A stretch of DNA of 64,000 bases from Pseudomonas sp. MM211 (GCF_020386635.1 NZ_CP081942.1:1178001-1242000); one strand, 5' to 3'; shown: positions 45,851-56,049, counted from the first letter of the stretch. The notes: generated from the letters alone by a model not told the origin. Made by a program: numbers and translations.

Positions 45851-46840
45851 ATGCTGCGTTTGCGTTTCCCGTCGTTGCTCACTCTGGCCGTTTCCTTGTT
45901 CTTCAGCACGATGGGCGCTGCCCAGGCCGATGTCCGTGTGCTCACCAGCATCAAGCCATTGCAGCTGATCGCCGCTGCGGTGCAGGACGGCGTGGGCGAA
46001 CCCGAAGTATTGCTGCCGCCGGGCGCGTCGCCGCACCACTATGCGCTGCGCCCCTCGGACATGCGTCGTGTGCAGGAAGTGGATCTGCTGTATTGGATCG
46101 GGCCGGACATGGAGAGCTTCATGCCCCGCGTTCTGGCTACCCGCGAAAAGCCCAGCGTGGCTGTGCAGAGCTTGCCGGACATGACGCTGCGGCATTTCGG
46201 CGAGGATGCTGATCACGATCACGATCACGATCACGATCACGATCACGATCACGATCACGATCACGGTGACGAGCATGCCCCTGAAGCACTCGGCGAGCAT
46301 GACCACGATCACCGTCCCGGCAGTCTGGACGCTCACCTGTGGCTGCTGCCGGCCAACGCTCGGGTGATTGCCGCTCGCATGACCGCCGACCTGAGCAAGG
46401 CCGACCCCGCCAATGCACTGCGTTATCAGGCCAATCTGCAAGCGTTCGAAAAGCGACTCGATGTGCTGGAGCCGAGCCTGCAGGCTCAGCTCAAGCCGCT
46501 GTCAGCCAAGCCTTTTTTCGTTTTCCATGAGGCCTTCGACTACTTCGAAGCCGCATATGGCCTCAAGCATGTCGGTGTATTCAGTGTGGCCAGCGAAGTG
46601 CAGCCGGGTGCCCGTCATGTGGCGGCGATGCGTGAGCAACTGCAGCGCGTAGGGCCGAGCTGCGTGTTCAGCGAGCCGCCGCTGCGCCCGCGCCTGGCCG
46701 AGACCCTGACTGCTGGCTTGCCGGCTACTCTGGCAGAACTCGACGCCATGGGCGCGGCAGCACCGATCAGCGCAGCCGGTTATGAAAGCCTGTTGCAAGA
46801 GTTAGCCGATGGTTTTAGTGGCTGCTTGGGTAAGCTTTAA
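45851..46840 (+). CDS. znuA: zinc-binding protein ZnuA
   Basis: 329 residues, periplasmic cluster-9 binding protein. Signal peptide ends AAQA (about residue 23). Metal ligand regions: PGASPHHYALRPS, DAHLWLLP and HEAFDYFEAAYG. A flexible loop at about residues 121-138 is a run of nine Asp-His pairs, followed by GDEH and HDHDHRPG; the loop is thought to collect zinc. It delivers zinc to ZnuBC. The ATG at 45851 is preferred over the upstream in-frame starts because it puts the signal peptide at the N-terminus and leaves the Zur box in the leader. Confidence 0.93.
   Translation: MLRLRFPSLLTLAVSLFFSTMGAAQADVRVLTSIKPLQLIAAAVQDGVGEPEVLLPPGASPHHYALRPSDMRRVQEVDLLYWIGPDMESFMPRVLATREKPSVAVQSLPDMTLRHFGEDADHDHDHDHDHDHDHDHDHGDEHAPEALGEHDHDHRPGSLDAHLWLLPANARVIAARMTADLSKADPANALRYQANLQAFEKRLDVLEPSLQAQLKPLSAKPFFVFHEAFDYFEAAYGLKHVGVFSVASEVQPGARHVAAMREQLQRVGPSCVFSEPPLRPRLAETLTAGLPATLAELDAMGAAAPISAAGYESLLQELADGFSGCLGKL
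46211..46264. repeat. hexanucleotide repeat in znuA
   Basis: Nine perfect copies of GATCAC, coding Asp-His nine times. A perfect short tandem repeat of this length can gain or lose units by slippage without a frameshift, as the unit is six bases. Confidence 0.95.
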
Positions 46841-46876
46841 AACCGGGTGTCCATAATTCACAGAGGCTCGGATCGC

Positions 46877-47575
46877 TCACTCGGCGTCTTGCCTGTTGGT
46901 AATACGCCGACGCCACAGATAGATCGCCAGCGCGACCAGGCCCAGCACGGCGAGCGCCGCCGCGCTGTTGCCCAGGTCATGTTCGAGCAGTGACTCGCCA
47001 AGGACCACAAAGGCCACTGCATAAACGCCGGTGATCAGCCCCGACACCGCGAAGTAGATCCAGAAGGGAACCCCGGCCATACCGAGCAGATAGTGTTTGA
47101 TGAAGATGGGCACGCCCGGGGCCAGCTTGACCAGCAGCGTAAAACGCAGCGCACCTTCACCCTTCTCGAAGTCGGGAATGCTATAGCGAGTGCGTGCGAG
47201 TAGGCGACTTAGCCAGGGCCGCAGGCCGCTGCGCGCTATCCAGTAGCACAGCAGAAGATTGGCCGACAGGGCGATCGCGCTGCCGGCAAGCCCTATATGC
47301 ACGCCGAAGGTCGCCCCGGCGACGATGAAAAAGGGTGTGATCGGTACACCCAGCGCGGGCAGTATCGCCATTGCGAAGAAAAACGGCAGTACCCCGGCCT
47401 CTTCGCGCCAGGCGATGAACGCCTGATGATCCCAGGCGTTCCAGATCAGTACGGCGAGTACCAGCAAGACGATCGCGCCAAGAATACGCAGTGCCCAGGT
47501 GGCGGGTGTTGCGGGCGCCGGGCGCCCTTTGTGATTGGGCGTCGGTGATTGCATGAGGGCCCGCTGCAAGGTCAT
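46877..47575 (-). CDS. VTT-domain (TVP38/TMEM64) membrane protein
   Basis: 232 residues. Hydrophilic leader, then about five helices with the VTT/SNARE-associated core: ILPALGVPITPFFIVAGATF, and LLVKLAPGVPIFIKHYLLGM with GVPFWIYF. Family members (DedA/TVP38) are proposed lipid scramblases or membrane-homeostasis proteins. It converges with znuA and is followed upstream by a 167-bp gap to thrB. A second start eight codons in (MQSPTPN) is equally possible. Confidence 0.82.
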   Translation of the reverse strand: MTLQRALMQSPTPNHKGRPAPATPATWALRILGAIVLLVLAVLIWNAWDHQAFIAWREEAGVLPFFFAMAILPALGVPITPFFIVAGATFGVHIGLAGSAIALSANLLLCYWIARSGLRPWLSRLLARTRYSIPDFEKGEGALRFTLLVKLAPGVPIFIKHYLLGMAGVPFWIYFAVSGLITGVYAVAFVVLGESLLEHDLGNSAAALAVLGLVALAIYLWRRRITNRQDAE

Positions 47576-47721
47576 GAACCTGACTCGATTTCGCGCGAGT
47601 CAGTGGAGATCGAGCTGCCAGCCGCGTTTTACCGGTAGCAGCGGATGAGAGCCGCAGCATAGGGGCAAGCGCTCGAGCGGTACAAGCGCTGAGCCAGGGC
47701 ATGCGCGACTGGATGCTACAG

Positions 47722-47739
47722 ACCCCTGGCCCCAGGGGT
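47722..47739 (-). terminator. hairpin beyond thrB
   Basis: ACCCCTGG / CCAGGGGT with a very short loop just after the thrB stop on the minus strand. No T run follows; termination is possible only. Confidence 0.4.
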
Positions 47740-47742
47740 GAT

Positions 47743-48693
47743 TTACAGCGCGAATGGCAGTGCCAGGTCGACGTGTTGACGCTCTGCCAGACGGCGCTGG
47801 AATTCGGCAGGGTCGTGGATCAACACGTTCTGGCCGGCAAAGGCCTCGGCAGCGATCAGCCGCGACAGCCAGAAACGCACGCAACCGATGCGCAAGAGGG
47901 CAGGCCACAGCTCGGCTTCAGCGGCGCTGAACGGGCGCAGTGCGGCATAGGCGCCGAGCAGCGCGCGAGTGCGCTCGGCATTCAGGCGCCCTTGTTCATC
48001 CGAGCACCAGTCGTTCACGGCGATGGCAAGGTCATAGAGCATCGGCCCCGAACAAGCGTTGTAGAAGTCGATCACTCCGCTCAGGTGCGTGCCTTCGAAC
48101 AGGCAGTTGTCGCGAAAAAGATCGGCATGCAGGTTGGCACCCGGCAGCTTGCGCACGCGCTCCTGCAGTTTGGCGATCTCTTCCAGGGCGCCGTTCAGCA
48201 GGCTGGCCTGCTCGGCCGGCAGCCGCTGGGCCAGCGCTGCACCTTCACGCAGCATCCACTCCAGGCCCCGATCGCTCTTGCGCGGCAGGGGATGTTCGCG
48301 GGTCGCCAGATGAATGCGCGCCAGCAGGCCGCCGATTTCCTGGCAATGGTGGGCGTTGACCGCGCTGATGTGCTTGCCGCTCAGTCGTGGCTGCAGCAGC
48401 GCCGGCTTGCCAGCCAGACTGCGCAAGGCTTCGCCACTGTCGGCGCGCAGTGCGTAGGGCACCGGCAGACCAGCGTCGTGGAGCACGTCCAGCAGCTCGA
48501 TGAAGAACGGCAGATCGTCGCTTGGCCCGCGCTCGATCAGGGTCAGCACGAACTCGCCCTGTTCCATGCTGACGAAGAAGTTGCTGTTTTCGCTACCGGC
48601 CTCGATGCCCTGAAAATCGAGCAGACGGCCGAGCCCGTAAGGCGCGAGAAACGTGTCCAGTTGCGAACGTTGCAGCGGGGTGAACACCGACAT
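47743..48693 (-). CDS. thrB: homoserine kinase (ThrB, kinase-fold type)
   Basis: 316 residues. It has the choline/aminoglycoside-kinase fold rather than the GHMP fold of E. coli Thr[13 protein letters not shown] (catalytic HxDxxxxN) and [11 protein letters not shown] (metal-binding Asp). It phosphorylates homoserine for threonine synthesis. Pseudomonas and related genera carry this form beside polA. The DUF2782 gene ends 13 bases upstream, so they form a two-gene operon. Confidence 0.9.
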   Translation of the reverse strand: MSVFTPLQRSQLDTFLAPYGLGRLLDFQGIEAGSENSNFFVSMEQGEFVLTLIERGPSDDLPFFIELLDVLHDAGLPVPYALRADSGEALRSLAGKPALLQPRLSGKHISAVNAHHCQEIGGLLARIHLATREHPLPRKSDRGLEWMLREGAALAQRLPAEQASLLNGALEEIAKLQERVRKLPGANLHADLFRDNCLFEGTHLSGVIDFYNACSGPMLYDLAIAVNDWCSDEQGRLNAERTRALLGAYAALRPFSAAEAELWPALLRIGCVRFWLSRLIAAEAFAGQNVLIHDPAEFQRRLAERQHVDLALPFAL

Positions 48694-48705
48694 GAATTGA
48701 CTGCC

Positions 48706-48990
48706 TTACCAGCTGAAGATTTCCCAGGCCGGGATCAGCATGTCCGGCGAATCGGAGCGCACGAAGCTACCGTCGCTGCCGTCGGCCCGAACCAGGAAAT
48801 AGGGTTTGCCACCTTTGGGGGTGACCTTGATGGCGTAGAGGAAGCCGTTGACCCGGTACTCCTCCACGGTACGGTCGCCGTCCTGGCGGATGGTGACATC
48901 GGGTTCCGCCGAGGGCGCATCACTGGCCTGCGCAACGAACGGCACTGCGGCCAGCACGGCAAGCAGGATCAAGCGATTGAAGAGTCCCAT
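48706..48990 (-). CDS. DUF2782 small secreted protein
   Basis: 94 residues. Signal peptide ([22 protein letters not shown]), then a mature part with the DUF2782 pattern ([39 protein letters not shown] in two pieces). Function unknown. It is conserved between thrB and polA in pseudomonads. Divergent from polA with 75 bp between them. Confidence 0.85.
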   Translation of the reverse strand: MGLFNRLILLAVLAAVPFVAQASDAPSAEPDVTIRQDGDRTVEEYRVNGFLYAIKVTPKGGKPYFLVRADGSDGSFVRSDSPDMLIPAWEIFSW

Positions 48991-49065
48991 GGTAACCTTG
49001 TCCCTTTGAAATCAACGGTACTGCGTATTCTAGCGCCACGCCCGCCGAAAAGGTTGATCACGCTC

Positions 49066-51894
49066 ATGAGCCAAGCCCCCCTCGTCCTGGTCGACGGTTC
49101 CTCTTACCTGTACCGCGCCTTCCATGCCCTGCCGCCCCTGACTACGTCCAAAGGCCTGCCGACAGGCGCGGTCAAGGGTGTGTTGAACATGCTGCGCAGC
49201 CTGCGCCGGCAGTACCCGGACAGCCCCCTCGCAGTGGTCTTCGATGCCAAGGGCGGTACCTTCCGCGATGAGCTGTTCGCCGACTACAAGGCCAACCGCC
49301 CGCCGATGCCCGACGAGCTGCGCCTGCAGGTCGAGCCGCTGCACGCCAGCGTGCGTGCACTTGGCCTGCCGCTGCTGTGCATCGAGGGTGTGGAAGCGGA
49401 CGACGTGATCGGTACCCTGGCCCGGCAGAGCGCCGCCGAGGGCCGTGACGTGGTGATCTCTACGGGCGACAAGGACATGGCGCAGCTGGTGTGCCAGCAC
49501 GTTACGCTGGTCAACACCATGACCGGTAGCGTTTACGACATTGAGGGCGTGAAAGGGAAATTCGGTGTCGGTCCTGAGCTGATCATCGACTACCTGGCAC
49601 TGATGGGCGACAAGGTCGACAACATCCCGGGCGTGCCCGGCGTCGGTGAAAAAACCGCCCTCGGCCTGCTGGTCGGTGTCGGTGGTGGCCTCGACGTGCT
49701 TTACGCCAACCTCGACAAGGTGCCAGGCCTGCCGATCCGCGGCGCCAAGACGCTGCCGGCCAAGCTCGAAGAACACCGCGACATGGCGTATCTCTCCTAT
49801 CAACTGGCGACCATCAAGCTGGACGTGCCGCTGGATCTTGATTACTCCAGGCTTTACCCGGGCGAGCCGGATATCGAGGCGCTCAAACCGCTCTACGAAG
49901 AGCTGGAGTTCAAGGGCTGGCTCGACGAGTTGCTGCGCCAGAACAAAAGCGCTGCGCCCAAAGCCAAGGCCAAGAGTGAACTCACCCCGGCTGCCGACGA
50001 TCTGTTCAGCAACCCAGAAAGCCCTGCGCCTGCAGCAGATGAAGCACCCGTTGCCGAAAGCGAGCCGGCGGTTGTTACCGGTAACTACCGCACGATCCTC
50101 GAGCAGGGCGAGTTCGACGCGCTACTCGCGCAGTTGCAGCAGGCCGAGCTGATCGCCTTCGACACCGAAACCACCAGCGTCGACGCCCAGCAGGCGCAGC
50201 TGGTCGGCCTGTCGTTCGCGGTCAAGGCCGGTGAGGCTGTCTACGTGCCGGTCGCCCACAGTTATATGGGCGTGCCGCAGCAACTGGATCGTGATGCCGT
50301 GCTGCGCGCGCTCAAGCCGATTCTCGAAGACCCTGCCAAAGCCAAGGTCGGCCAGCACGCCAAGTACGACATCAATATCCTCGCCAACGCCTCCACGCCC
50401 ATCACCGTGCAGGGCGTGGCGTTCGACACCATGCTCGAGTCCTACGTGCTGGACTCCACCGCCACGCGCCACGACATGGACAGCCTGTCGCTCAAGTACC
50501 TGGGGCACAGCACCATCCGTTTCGAGGACATCGCCGGCAAGGGCGCCAAGCAACTGACCTTCGACCAGATCGCCCTGGAGCAGGCCGGCCCTTATGCGGC
50601 TGAAGACGCTGACGTGACCTTGCGCCTGCATCAGCACCTGTGGAACCGCCTGGAGCAGGTGCCGAGTCTGGCCAGCGTGCTGAGTGATATCGAAATTCCA
50701 TTGGTACCGGTGCTGGCGCGTATCGAGCGCAATGGTGCGCTGGTCGATGCCAACCTGCTGGGCCGCCACAGCCAGGAGCTGGGCGAGAAGCTGGTCGCTT
50801 TGGAGCGCGAGGCTTTCGAGGTGGCAGGCGAGGAATTCAACCTTGGTTCGCCCAAGCAGCTCGGCGCCATTCTTTATGAAAAGCTAGGTTTGCCGATCAT
50901 CAGTAAGACCGCCAAAGGTCAGGCATCGACTGCCGAAGCGGTGCTCGCGGAGCTGGCCGAGCAGGACTACGAGCTGCCCAAGGTGCTGATGCAGTACCGC
51001 AGCCTGAGCAAGCTCAAGAGCACCTACACCGATCGCCTGCCGGAACAGATCAACCCGCGTACCGGGCGTATCCACACCAGTTATCAACAGGCAGTGGCCT
51101 CTACTGGGCGCCTATCGTCCAGCGACCCGAACCTGCAGAACATCCCAATACGCAGCGCTGAGGGCCGGCGTATTCGCCAGGCCTTCATCGCTCCTGAGGG
51201 TTACAAGCTGCTGGCGGCCGACTATTCGCAGATCGAGCTGCGCATCATGGCGCACCTGTCGCGCGATGAAGGGCTGATGAATGCCTTCCGCGAAAACCTC
51301 GATGTGCACACCGCGACTGCCGCGGAAGTGTTCAAGGTCGAGCTGGATCAGGTGACCTTGGATCAGCGGCGTAGCGCCAAGGCCATCAACTTCGGCCTGA
51401 TCTACGGCATGGGTGCGCAGAAGCTGGCCAAGGACATCGGCGTCGACAGTAAAACGGCCAAGGCCTACATCGAGACCTACTTTGCTCGCTACCCCGGCGT
51501 GCGCGAGTACATGGATCGGACCCGTCGGCAGGCCGCGGAGCAGGGCTTCGTGGAAACTTTGTTCGGGCGTCGTCTGTACCTGCCGCAGATCAAGTCCAGT
51601 CGTCCTCAGGAACGCGCCGGTGCCGAGCGAACGGCAATCAACGCGCCGATGCAGGGCACTGCGGCGGACATCATCAAGAAGGCCATGGTGGCTGTGGATA
51701 ACTGGCTCACCGAGTCGGGCCTGGATGCCAGGGTAATCCTGCAGGTACACGATGAACTGGTGCTGGAGGTGCGTGAAGATCTGCTTGAGCAGGTCAGCGC
51801 GCAGATTCGTCCGCTGATGGCCGGGGCCGCCGAGCTGGATGTGCCGATGCTCGTCGAGGTCGGTGTAGGCAATAACTGGGATGAAGCCCACTGA
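49066..51894 (+). CDS. polA: DNA polymerase I
   Basis: 942 residues. Domain order: 5'-3' exonuclease (1 to ~290; [28 protein letters not shown]), a linker rich in Ala/Lys/Glu (~300-345), 3'-5' exonuclease with intact D366, E368 and Y510xxxD514, and polymerase with motif A DYSQIELR (D719), motif [15 protein letters not shown] and motif C VHDE (D896). All three activities should be present. The frame is open for 455 codons upstream, but that part is antisense to thrB; the ATG before [18 protein letters not shown] is the family start. Acts in Okazaki fragment and repair synthesis. Confidence 0.97.
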   Translation: MSQAPLVLVDGSSYLYRAFHALPPLTTSKGLPTGAVKGVLNMLRSLRRQYPDSPLAVVFDAKGGTFRDELFADYKANRPPMPDELRLQVEPLHASVRALGLPLLCIEGVEADDVIGTLARQSAAEGRDVVISTGDKDMAQLVCQHVTLVNTMTGSVYDIEGVKGKFGVGPELIIDYLALMGDKVDNIPGVPGVGEKTALGLLVGVGGGLDVLYANLDKVPGLPIRGAKTLPAKLEEHRDMAYLSYQLATIKLDVPLDLDYSRLYPGEPDIEALKPLYEELEFKGWLDELLRQNKSAAPKAKAKSELTPAADDLFSNPESPAPAADEAPVAESEPAVVTGNYRTILEQGEFDALLAQLQQAELIAFDTETTSVDAQQAQLVGLSFAVKAGEAVYVPVAHSYMGVPQQLDRDAVLRALKPILEDPAKAKVGQHAKYDINILANASTPITVQGVAFDTMLESYVLDSTATRHDMDSLSLKYLGHSTIRFEDIAGKGAKQLTFDQIALEQAGPYAAEDADVTLRLHQHLWNRLEQVPSLASVLSDIEIPLVPVLARIERNGALVDANLLGRHSQELGEKLVALEREAFEVAGEEFNLGSPKQLGAILYEKLGLPIISKTAKGQASTAEAVLAELAEQDYELPKVLMQYRSLSKLKSTYTDRLPEQINPRTGRIHTSYQQAVASTGRLSSSDPNLQNIPIRSAEGRRIRQAFIAPEGYKLLAADYSQIELRIMAHLSRDEGLMNAFRENLDVHTATAAEVFKVELDQVTLDQRRSAKAINFGLIYGMGAQKLAKDIGVDSKTAKAYIETYFARYPGVREYMDRTRRQAAEQGFVETLFGRRLYLPQIKSSRPQERAGAERTAINAPMQGTAADIIKKAMVAVDNWLTESGLDARVILQVHDELVLEVREDLLEQVSAQIRPLMAGAAELDVPMLVEVGVGNNWDEAH

Positions 51895-51973
51895 GTGGAT
51901 GCGTCACATTATCAGTTAGTGTCCAGGGGTATTAGTGGATATCGAGACCAAACAAAGGGTTCTAAGCATCGCT

Positions 51974-52001
51974 GAACTTTACTCCTGTCCACCCGGTCAG
52001 A
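51974..52001 (+). promoter_or_regulatory. AlgU (sigma-22) type promoter of ersA
   Basis: GAACTT (51974-51979) and TCAGA (51997-52001) are 17 bases apart, the AlgU/RpoE pattern (GAACTT-N16/17-TCTGA) with one -10 difference. It predicts a transcript start near 52008. Confidence 0.8.
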
Positions 52002-52007
52002 GTTTGT

Positions 52008-52139
52008 GAATGGCCCATAAAGCCCTTCGATGCTCCTTTGTTGTGTTAAGTGTTGGCAGACATCTGAACCCCGCCCTAGCGGTTCAGACCCTTAAACCCC
52101 GATCTTCTCCCTCCCCATATGAAGTTCGGGGTTTTTTTT
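52008..52139 (+). ncRNA. ersA: ErsA-like small RNA
   Basis: The gap between polA and engB in P. aeruginosa encodes ErsA, an envelope-stress small RNA of about 130 nt. Here the same gap has an AlgU-type promoter and, 130 nt later, a terminator, which predicts a transcript of about 132 nt. A C/U-rich single-strand candidate (CTTCTCCCTCCCC, 52104-52116) lies in the terminator loop and could pair with ribosome sites. The 5' end is placed seven bases after the -10 box and may be off by a few bases. ErsA is known to repress algC; an algC gene is in this window. Confidence 0.8.
52095..52139 (+). terminator. rho-independent terminator of ersA
   Basis: Stem AACCCCGA / TCGGGGTT (52095-52102 and 52126-52133) closed over a long C-rich loop, then a run of eight T. 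One of the clearest terminators in the window. Confidence 0.92.
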
Positions 52140-52233
52140 GCCTGCAGAAAAGTGCCAGGCGACATCGTCCTTCGATCTCCCCATCTGCAGCGTAGACCCT
52201 GATTGCCTGGGCGCAAATTCTTGCCAATGCAAA

Positions 52234-52256
52234 ACGCCCCGCGTAATGCGGGGCGT
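52234..52256 (-). terminator. terminator hairpin after engB
   Basis: ACGCCCCGC / GCGGGGCGT with loop GTAAT; on the minus strand it is followed by TTTT. It lies ~115 bases beyond the engB stop, past the REP-like pair, and is the first true terminator for that gene. Confidence 0.75.
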
Positions 52257-52263
52257 TCAGTCG

Positions 52264-52356
52264 GCTGGCGTTGAGCGAAGCGAAACCCAGGGGTGTTCTT
52301 TAGCACTGCGTGGCTTTTGATGACCATCCCGGGTATCGCTGCGCTCAACCACGGGC
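52264..52356. repeat. REP-like element pair
   Basis: GGCGTTGAGCGAAGCGAAACCC and GGGTATCGCTGCGCTCAACC face each other across about 35 bases, the same inverted design as at 39364. It sits between the ersA terminator and engB. The rest of the 475-bp polA-engB gap (51895-51973) shows no gene. Confidence 0.75.
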
Positions 52357-52369
52357 TACAGGGCAGGGA

Positions 52370-53014
52370 CTATTCCTCGACTGGCTCGTCTTCTTCGCCC
52401 ATCAGGCCCAGCCAATGCCCCAGAACGGTCTGTGCGTCTTCGACACCAATGCGCTTGGGGGCCGAGAACAGCTGGATGCTGACATGGTCGCCCCAGCCCT
52501 TGCGAATGTCCTGCTGAACCTTGAGCAGCGCAGTTTTCGCCGCGCCGAAAGCCAGTTTGTCGGCCTTGGTCAGGAGGATGTGCATGGGCATGCCGCTGGC
52601 GCCGGACCAGTCGAGCATCATGCGGTCGAATTCGGTCAGCGGATGACGGATATCCATCATCAGCATCAGCCCGCGCAGGCTTTCACGGCTGCTGAGGTAG
52701 GCCTCGAGGTGTTTCTGCCAGTGCAGTTTGAGCGGGATCGGCACCTTGGCGTAACCGTAGCCGGGCAGGTCGACCAGGCGGCGCTCTTCATCCAGGCGGA
52801 AGAAGTTGAGCAACTGGGTGCGCCCTGGCGTTTTCGAGGTTCGCGCCAGGCTGGCGTGGGTCAGGGTGTTCAGCGCGCTGGATTTGCCGGCGTTGGAACG
52901 CCCGGCGAAAGCCACTTCGTAGCCCTGATCATCCGGGCATTGGTCGACCTTGGCGGCGCTGATCAGAAAGGTGGCTTGCTGACACAAGCCGATTGCAGGG
53001 TTCTTTGCTTGCAT
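52370..53014 (-). CDS. engB: ribosome-biogenesis GTPase EngB (YihA/YsxC)
   Basis: 214 residues. GTPase motifs: G1 [10 protein letters not shown]2 [10 protein letters not shown]3 DLPGYG, G4 TKADK, G5 SAPKRIG. The [11 protein letters not shown] stretch is diagnostic of the family. It helps assemble the large ribosomal subunit. It follows the polA-ersA order seen in pseudomonads, convergent with polA. Confidence 0.95.
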   Translation of the reverse strand: MQAKNPAIGLCQQATFLISAAKVDQCPDDQGYEVAFAGRSNAGKSSALNTLTHASLARTSKTPGRTQLLNFFRLDEERRLVDLPGYGYAKVPIPLKLHWQKHLEAYLSSRESLRGLMLMMDIRHPLTEFDRMMLDWSGASGMPMHILLTKADKLAFGAAKTALLKVQQDIRKGWGDHVSIQLFSAPKRIGVEDAQTVLGHWLGLMGEEDEPVEE

Positions 53015-53099
53015 CGGGGTATCCGGTGGAGGGCGTGCATCGCGGCAGTCTATCAGGCTGGAGCCCCGATGACGCGTACGGGCTGACTGCCGCGCTGTC

Positions 53100-53996
53100 T
53101 CAGAGTGCTTGCGACCAGAGTGTCACTTCGAGTTTGTATTCGGCGTCCGGTGCCAGAATCAGGGCGTCGTCCAGCACATTGGCGTGCTCGATGCAGAGCA
53201 TGCCCTGCCAGGCGTCGTCGGCGAATTGCGACAGGCGCTTGGCTTTGGCGATCCACGGGTTCCACACCACCGCCGAGCTTGAGCCTTCGCTACGCATGAG
53301 GATGCGCCGCTTCCACAGGGGATCGACGATGCTCAGTTGCGCCGGGGTGTCGAGGTAGATGCGGTCGGTCTCGCCGCTGAATGCCAGCGCGCCTTTCTGG
53401 CGGACTTTCTTCCAACCGTCGAGGGTGTCGACGTAGCGGCAGGCATCCAGGCCTTCGACCTTCACCTGGCGGATGTCGCTAACGGCGAAGTAGCTGTGCA
53501 GCGCCTGGCTGATTGGCAGCTCGGTGTCGCCGAGGTTGCGCGTGGTCAGGGTCAGCTTGAGGCGCTCGCCGAGATGGATATCGAGCTGCAGTTCGGCGGC
53601 GAACGGCCACTCTGCGAACGGCTGTGCAGCCGTGTCGAAGGCGAACGACAGTGTCACGCCATCTTCCTCGGTGTTCAGGCCGATCAGCTGCCAGTCGCAG
53701 TTACGCACCAGACCGTGTGCAGGGGCGTTTTCAGGGCGCGTATGGCCGGCCCGTATCGCGTCGGGATTGCGCTGCAGGTCGCCGAACCAGGGCCAGCACA
53801 CTGGAACCCCGCCGCGCACGCTCTGCCCGGACTCATAGGCGGCCTCATCGCTCAGCCAGATCAGCGGCTGCCCGCTGGCCGGTTGGTAACGCAGGATTTG
53901 TGCCCCTTGCTCGCTCACCAGCAGTTCGGCGCCGGCATGGTGGATGCGCCAGCAAACCAGGTCACCCAATTGGATACGTTCGTTGGTGGTGCTCAT
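53100..53996 (-). CDS. D-hexose-6-phosphate mutarotase (YeaD-like)
   Basis: 298 residues, aldose-1-epimerase superfamily. Motifs: [23 protein letters not shown] and [21 protein letters not shown], with the catalytic His in ALHSYF; a conserved [16 protein letters not shown] near the end. It interconverts alpha and beta anomers of hexose-6-phosphates. It may support the pgi/Entner-Doudoroff flux, but it is not linked to the mtl genes. 86-bp gap to engB downstream. Confidence 0.9.
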   Translation of the reverse strand: MSTTNERIQLGDLVCWRIHHAGAELLVSEQGAQILRYQPASGQPLIWLSDEAAYESGQSVRGGVPVCWPWFGDLQRNPDAIRAGHTRPENAPAHGLVRNCDWQLIGLNTEEDGVTLSFAFDTAAQPFAEWPFAAELQLDIHLGERLKLTLTTRNLGDTELPISQALHSYFAVSDIRQVKVEGLDACRYVDTLDGWKKVRQKGALAFSGETDRIYLDTPAQLSIVDPLWKRRILMRSEGSSSAVVWNPWIAKAKRLSQFADDAWQGMLCIEHANVLDDALILAPDAEYKLEVTLWSQAL

Positions 53997-54091
53997 GAAA
54001 ATGCTGCTCCTGTAGCAGGTGGTTTTTCAACTGCCTGATAGATGTTGCCTGTTGGGCCACGGCGTGGCCTCGGGGTTCGCTCGCCTCCATG

Positions 54092-54119
54092 AAAAACGCC
54101 CGTCGGGACGGGCGTTTTT
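54092..54119 (-). terminator. terminator after TRAP permease operon
   Basis: A 12- to 13-bp perfect stem AAAAACGCCCGTC / GACGGGCGTTTTT with T runs on both sides. It ends the dctQ-dctM transcript (minus) before yeaD. Confidence 0.92.
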
Positions 54120-54134
54120 GTTCTGCGTATCAGT

Positions 54135-55511
54135 TTACGAACCGTAGATCTTGTTCGGTAGCCAAGTGATCAAGCCAGGGAACTGGTAAGCGATGACCAG
54201 CATCATCAACTGGATGATGATGAACGGAATCACGCCCCGGTACATGGTACCCGTGCTCACCGAACGCGGCGTCACGCCCCGCAGGTAGAACAGTGAGAAG
54301 CCCAGCGGCGGAGTAAGGAACGAGGTCTGCAGGTTCAGGGCGATCATCACCCCGAGCCAGACCGGATCCAGACCCATGGCCAGCAGTACCGGGCCGACGA
54401 TTGGCACCACCACGAAGATGATCTCGATAAAGTCGAGAATGAAGCCGAGCAGGAAAATTACCAGCATGACCAGGAAGAATGCGCCGAGCACGCCACCTGG
54501 CAGTTGCTGGAACACATCCTCGATCAGCGCTTCACCACCGAAGCCACGGAACACCAGGGAGAATAGCGAGGCGCCGATCAGGATCAGGAACACCATACTG
54601 GAAATTTCCGTGGTGCCCTGGGCCACGGCGCGCAACTGCGTCAGGTTCAGTTGACCCTTGAACAGCGCCAGCAGGGTTGCACCGACGGCACCGATGGCGG
54701 CGGCTTCGGTCGGCGTCGCGTAACCCGCGAGAATCGAACCGAGCACCGAGATGATCAGCGCCAGCGGCGGTATCAGGGAGCTGAGCAGCTTGCCCCACTC
54801 CACTTCGCCGAGTTCTTCCTTGGGCACCACCGGCATTTTCTGCGGTTGGAAGATCGCCACCATGATCAGGTAGCCGACGTACAACACCACCAGCAGCAGG
54901 CCTGGCACCAATGCGCCCATGAACAGATCGCCAACCGACACGGTCTTCGGCGAGAAGATACCCATGCGCAGCTGCGCCTGCTGGTAGGCGCTGGACATCA
55001 CGTCACCAAGCAGTACCAGCACGATCGACGGCGGGATGATCTGCCCCAGAGTGCCGGTGGCGGCCAGAGTGCCGGTAGCGACTGCCGGATCGAAGCCACG
55101 CTTGAGCAGCGTCGGCAATGCCAGTAGACCCATGGTCACCACGGTGGCGCCGACGATGCCGGTGCTGGCCGCGAGCAGCGCACCCACCAGGCACACCGAA
55201 ATCGCCAGGCCGCCACGGATACCGCCGAACAGGCGCGACATCGATTCCAGCAGGTCTTCGGCAACCTTGGATTTTTCCAGCATCACGCCCATGAACACGA
55301 ACAGTGGCACGGCCAGCATGGTCTGGTTATTCATGATGCCGAACAGGCGGTTGGGCAGGGCGCCCAGGTAGCCGGCGTCGAAAGTGCCGGTGGCAATACC
55401 GACACCGGCAAACAGCAACGACACACCCGCGAGGGTGAAAGCCACTGGGAAGCCGCCCATCAGCACCACGCAGATGCTCAGGAACAGCAGGATCGACATG
55501 ACTTCAGCCAT
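54135..55511 (-). CDS. dctM: TRAP transporter large permease (DctM family)
   Basis: 458 residues, about twelve membrane helices, DctM/TRAP-M family. Seen: GGFPVAFTLAGVSLLFAGVG near the start, LLAASTGIVGATVVTMGLLALP and LATGTLAATGTLGQIIPPSI. This subunit carries the substrate using a sodium gradient. It overlaps the stop of dctQ by eight bases. Ends in a strong terminator. Confidence 0.93.
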   Translation of the reverse strand: MAEVMSILLFLSICVVLMGGFPVAFTLAGVSLLFAGVGIATGTFDAGYLGALPNRLFGIMNNQTMLAVPLFVFMGVMLEKSKVAEDLLESMSRLFGGIRGGLAISVCLVGALLAASTGIVGATVVTMGLLALPTLLKRGFDPAVATGTLAATGTLGQIIPPSIVLVLLGDVMSSAYQQAQLRMGIFSPKTVSVGDLFMGALVPGLLLVVLYVGYLIMVAIFQPQKMPVVPKEELGEVEWGKLLSSLIPPLALIISVLGSILAGYATPTEAAAIGAVGATLLALFKGQLNLTQLRAVAQGTTEISSMVFLILIGASLFSLVFRGFGGEALIEDVFQQLPGGVLGAFFLVMLVIFLLGFILDFIEIIFVVVPIVGPVLLAMGLDPVWLGVMIALNLQTSFLTPPLGFSLFYLRGVTPRSVSTGTMYRGVIPFIIIQLMMLVIAYQFPGLITWLPNKIYGS

Positions 55512-56049
55512 GTTTCACCTCCGGCTCAGGCAGCACGCCGAGTAGCAGGTAGATTGCCTTGATGATGTTGGAAATGCCTTGCAGGGTCAGGCTGACCACC
55601 AGCACCAGAATGATGCTCTTCTGCAGGTAGACGAACTTCAGGCCGCCCGACTCGCTGGAGCCCTCACGGGTCGACCACGAGTTGGCCACGTAATCCCAGC
55701 TGGCCCAGCCGAGAAACAGGCAGACCGGCAGCAGCAGGAACAGCGTACCGAGGATCTCGACCAGGGCCTGACGGCGACCGCTGAACTGCTGGTAGAAGAT
55801 ATCCACACGCACGTGCGCGTTGCGCTGCAATGCCCAGGCCGATGCACCCATGAATACCAGGGCGTGAGCGTAGAGCACGGCTTCCTGCAGGGCCGTTGCG
55901 CCCAGGTTCATGCCGTAGCGAAGTATCACGACCAGAGCCGTGCCGAGTACCAGAAACACTGTCAGCCAGGAGCAGGCCTGGCCGAAGCGGAAGTTCACCG
56001 CGTCAATGACGCGTGCGATCCCTAGCGGAAATGAAGGCGTGTTGGACAT
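55504..56049 (-). CDS. dctQ: TRAP transporter small permease (DctQ family)
   Basis: 181 residues with four predicted helices. Motifs TALVVILRYGMNLGATALQE and VRVDIFYQQFSGRRQALVEI are usual for DctQ. It supports the large subunit. Divergent from the binding-protein gene with 310 bp between their starts; the three components of the transporter are therefore in two opposite units. Confidence 0.9.
   Translation of the reverse strand: MSNTPSFPLGIARVIDAVNFRFGQACSWLTVFLVLGTALVVILRYGMNLGATALQEAVLYAHALVFMGASAWALQRNAHVRVDIFYQQFSGRRQALVEILGTLFLLLPVCLFLGWASWDYVANSWSTREGSSESGGLKFVYLQKSIILVLVVSLTLQGISNIIKAIYLLLGVLPEPEVKHG

Noticed and set aside
46211..46264. Repeat as a possible CRISPR array
   Set aside because: Hexamer units without spacers, inside a coding region.
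46137..46441. Antisense frames giving Asp-Arg or Val-Ile repeats over the znuA hexamer repeat
   Set aside because: Direct result of the GATCAC repeat; no ribosome site or domain.
47701..49065. In-frame extension of polA by 455 codons
   Set aside because: It is antisense to thrB and DUF2782, both of which are supported; the family start is at 49066.
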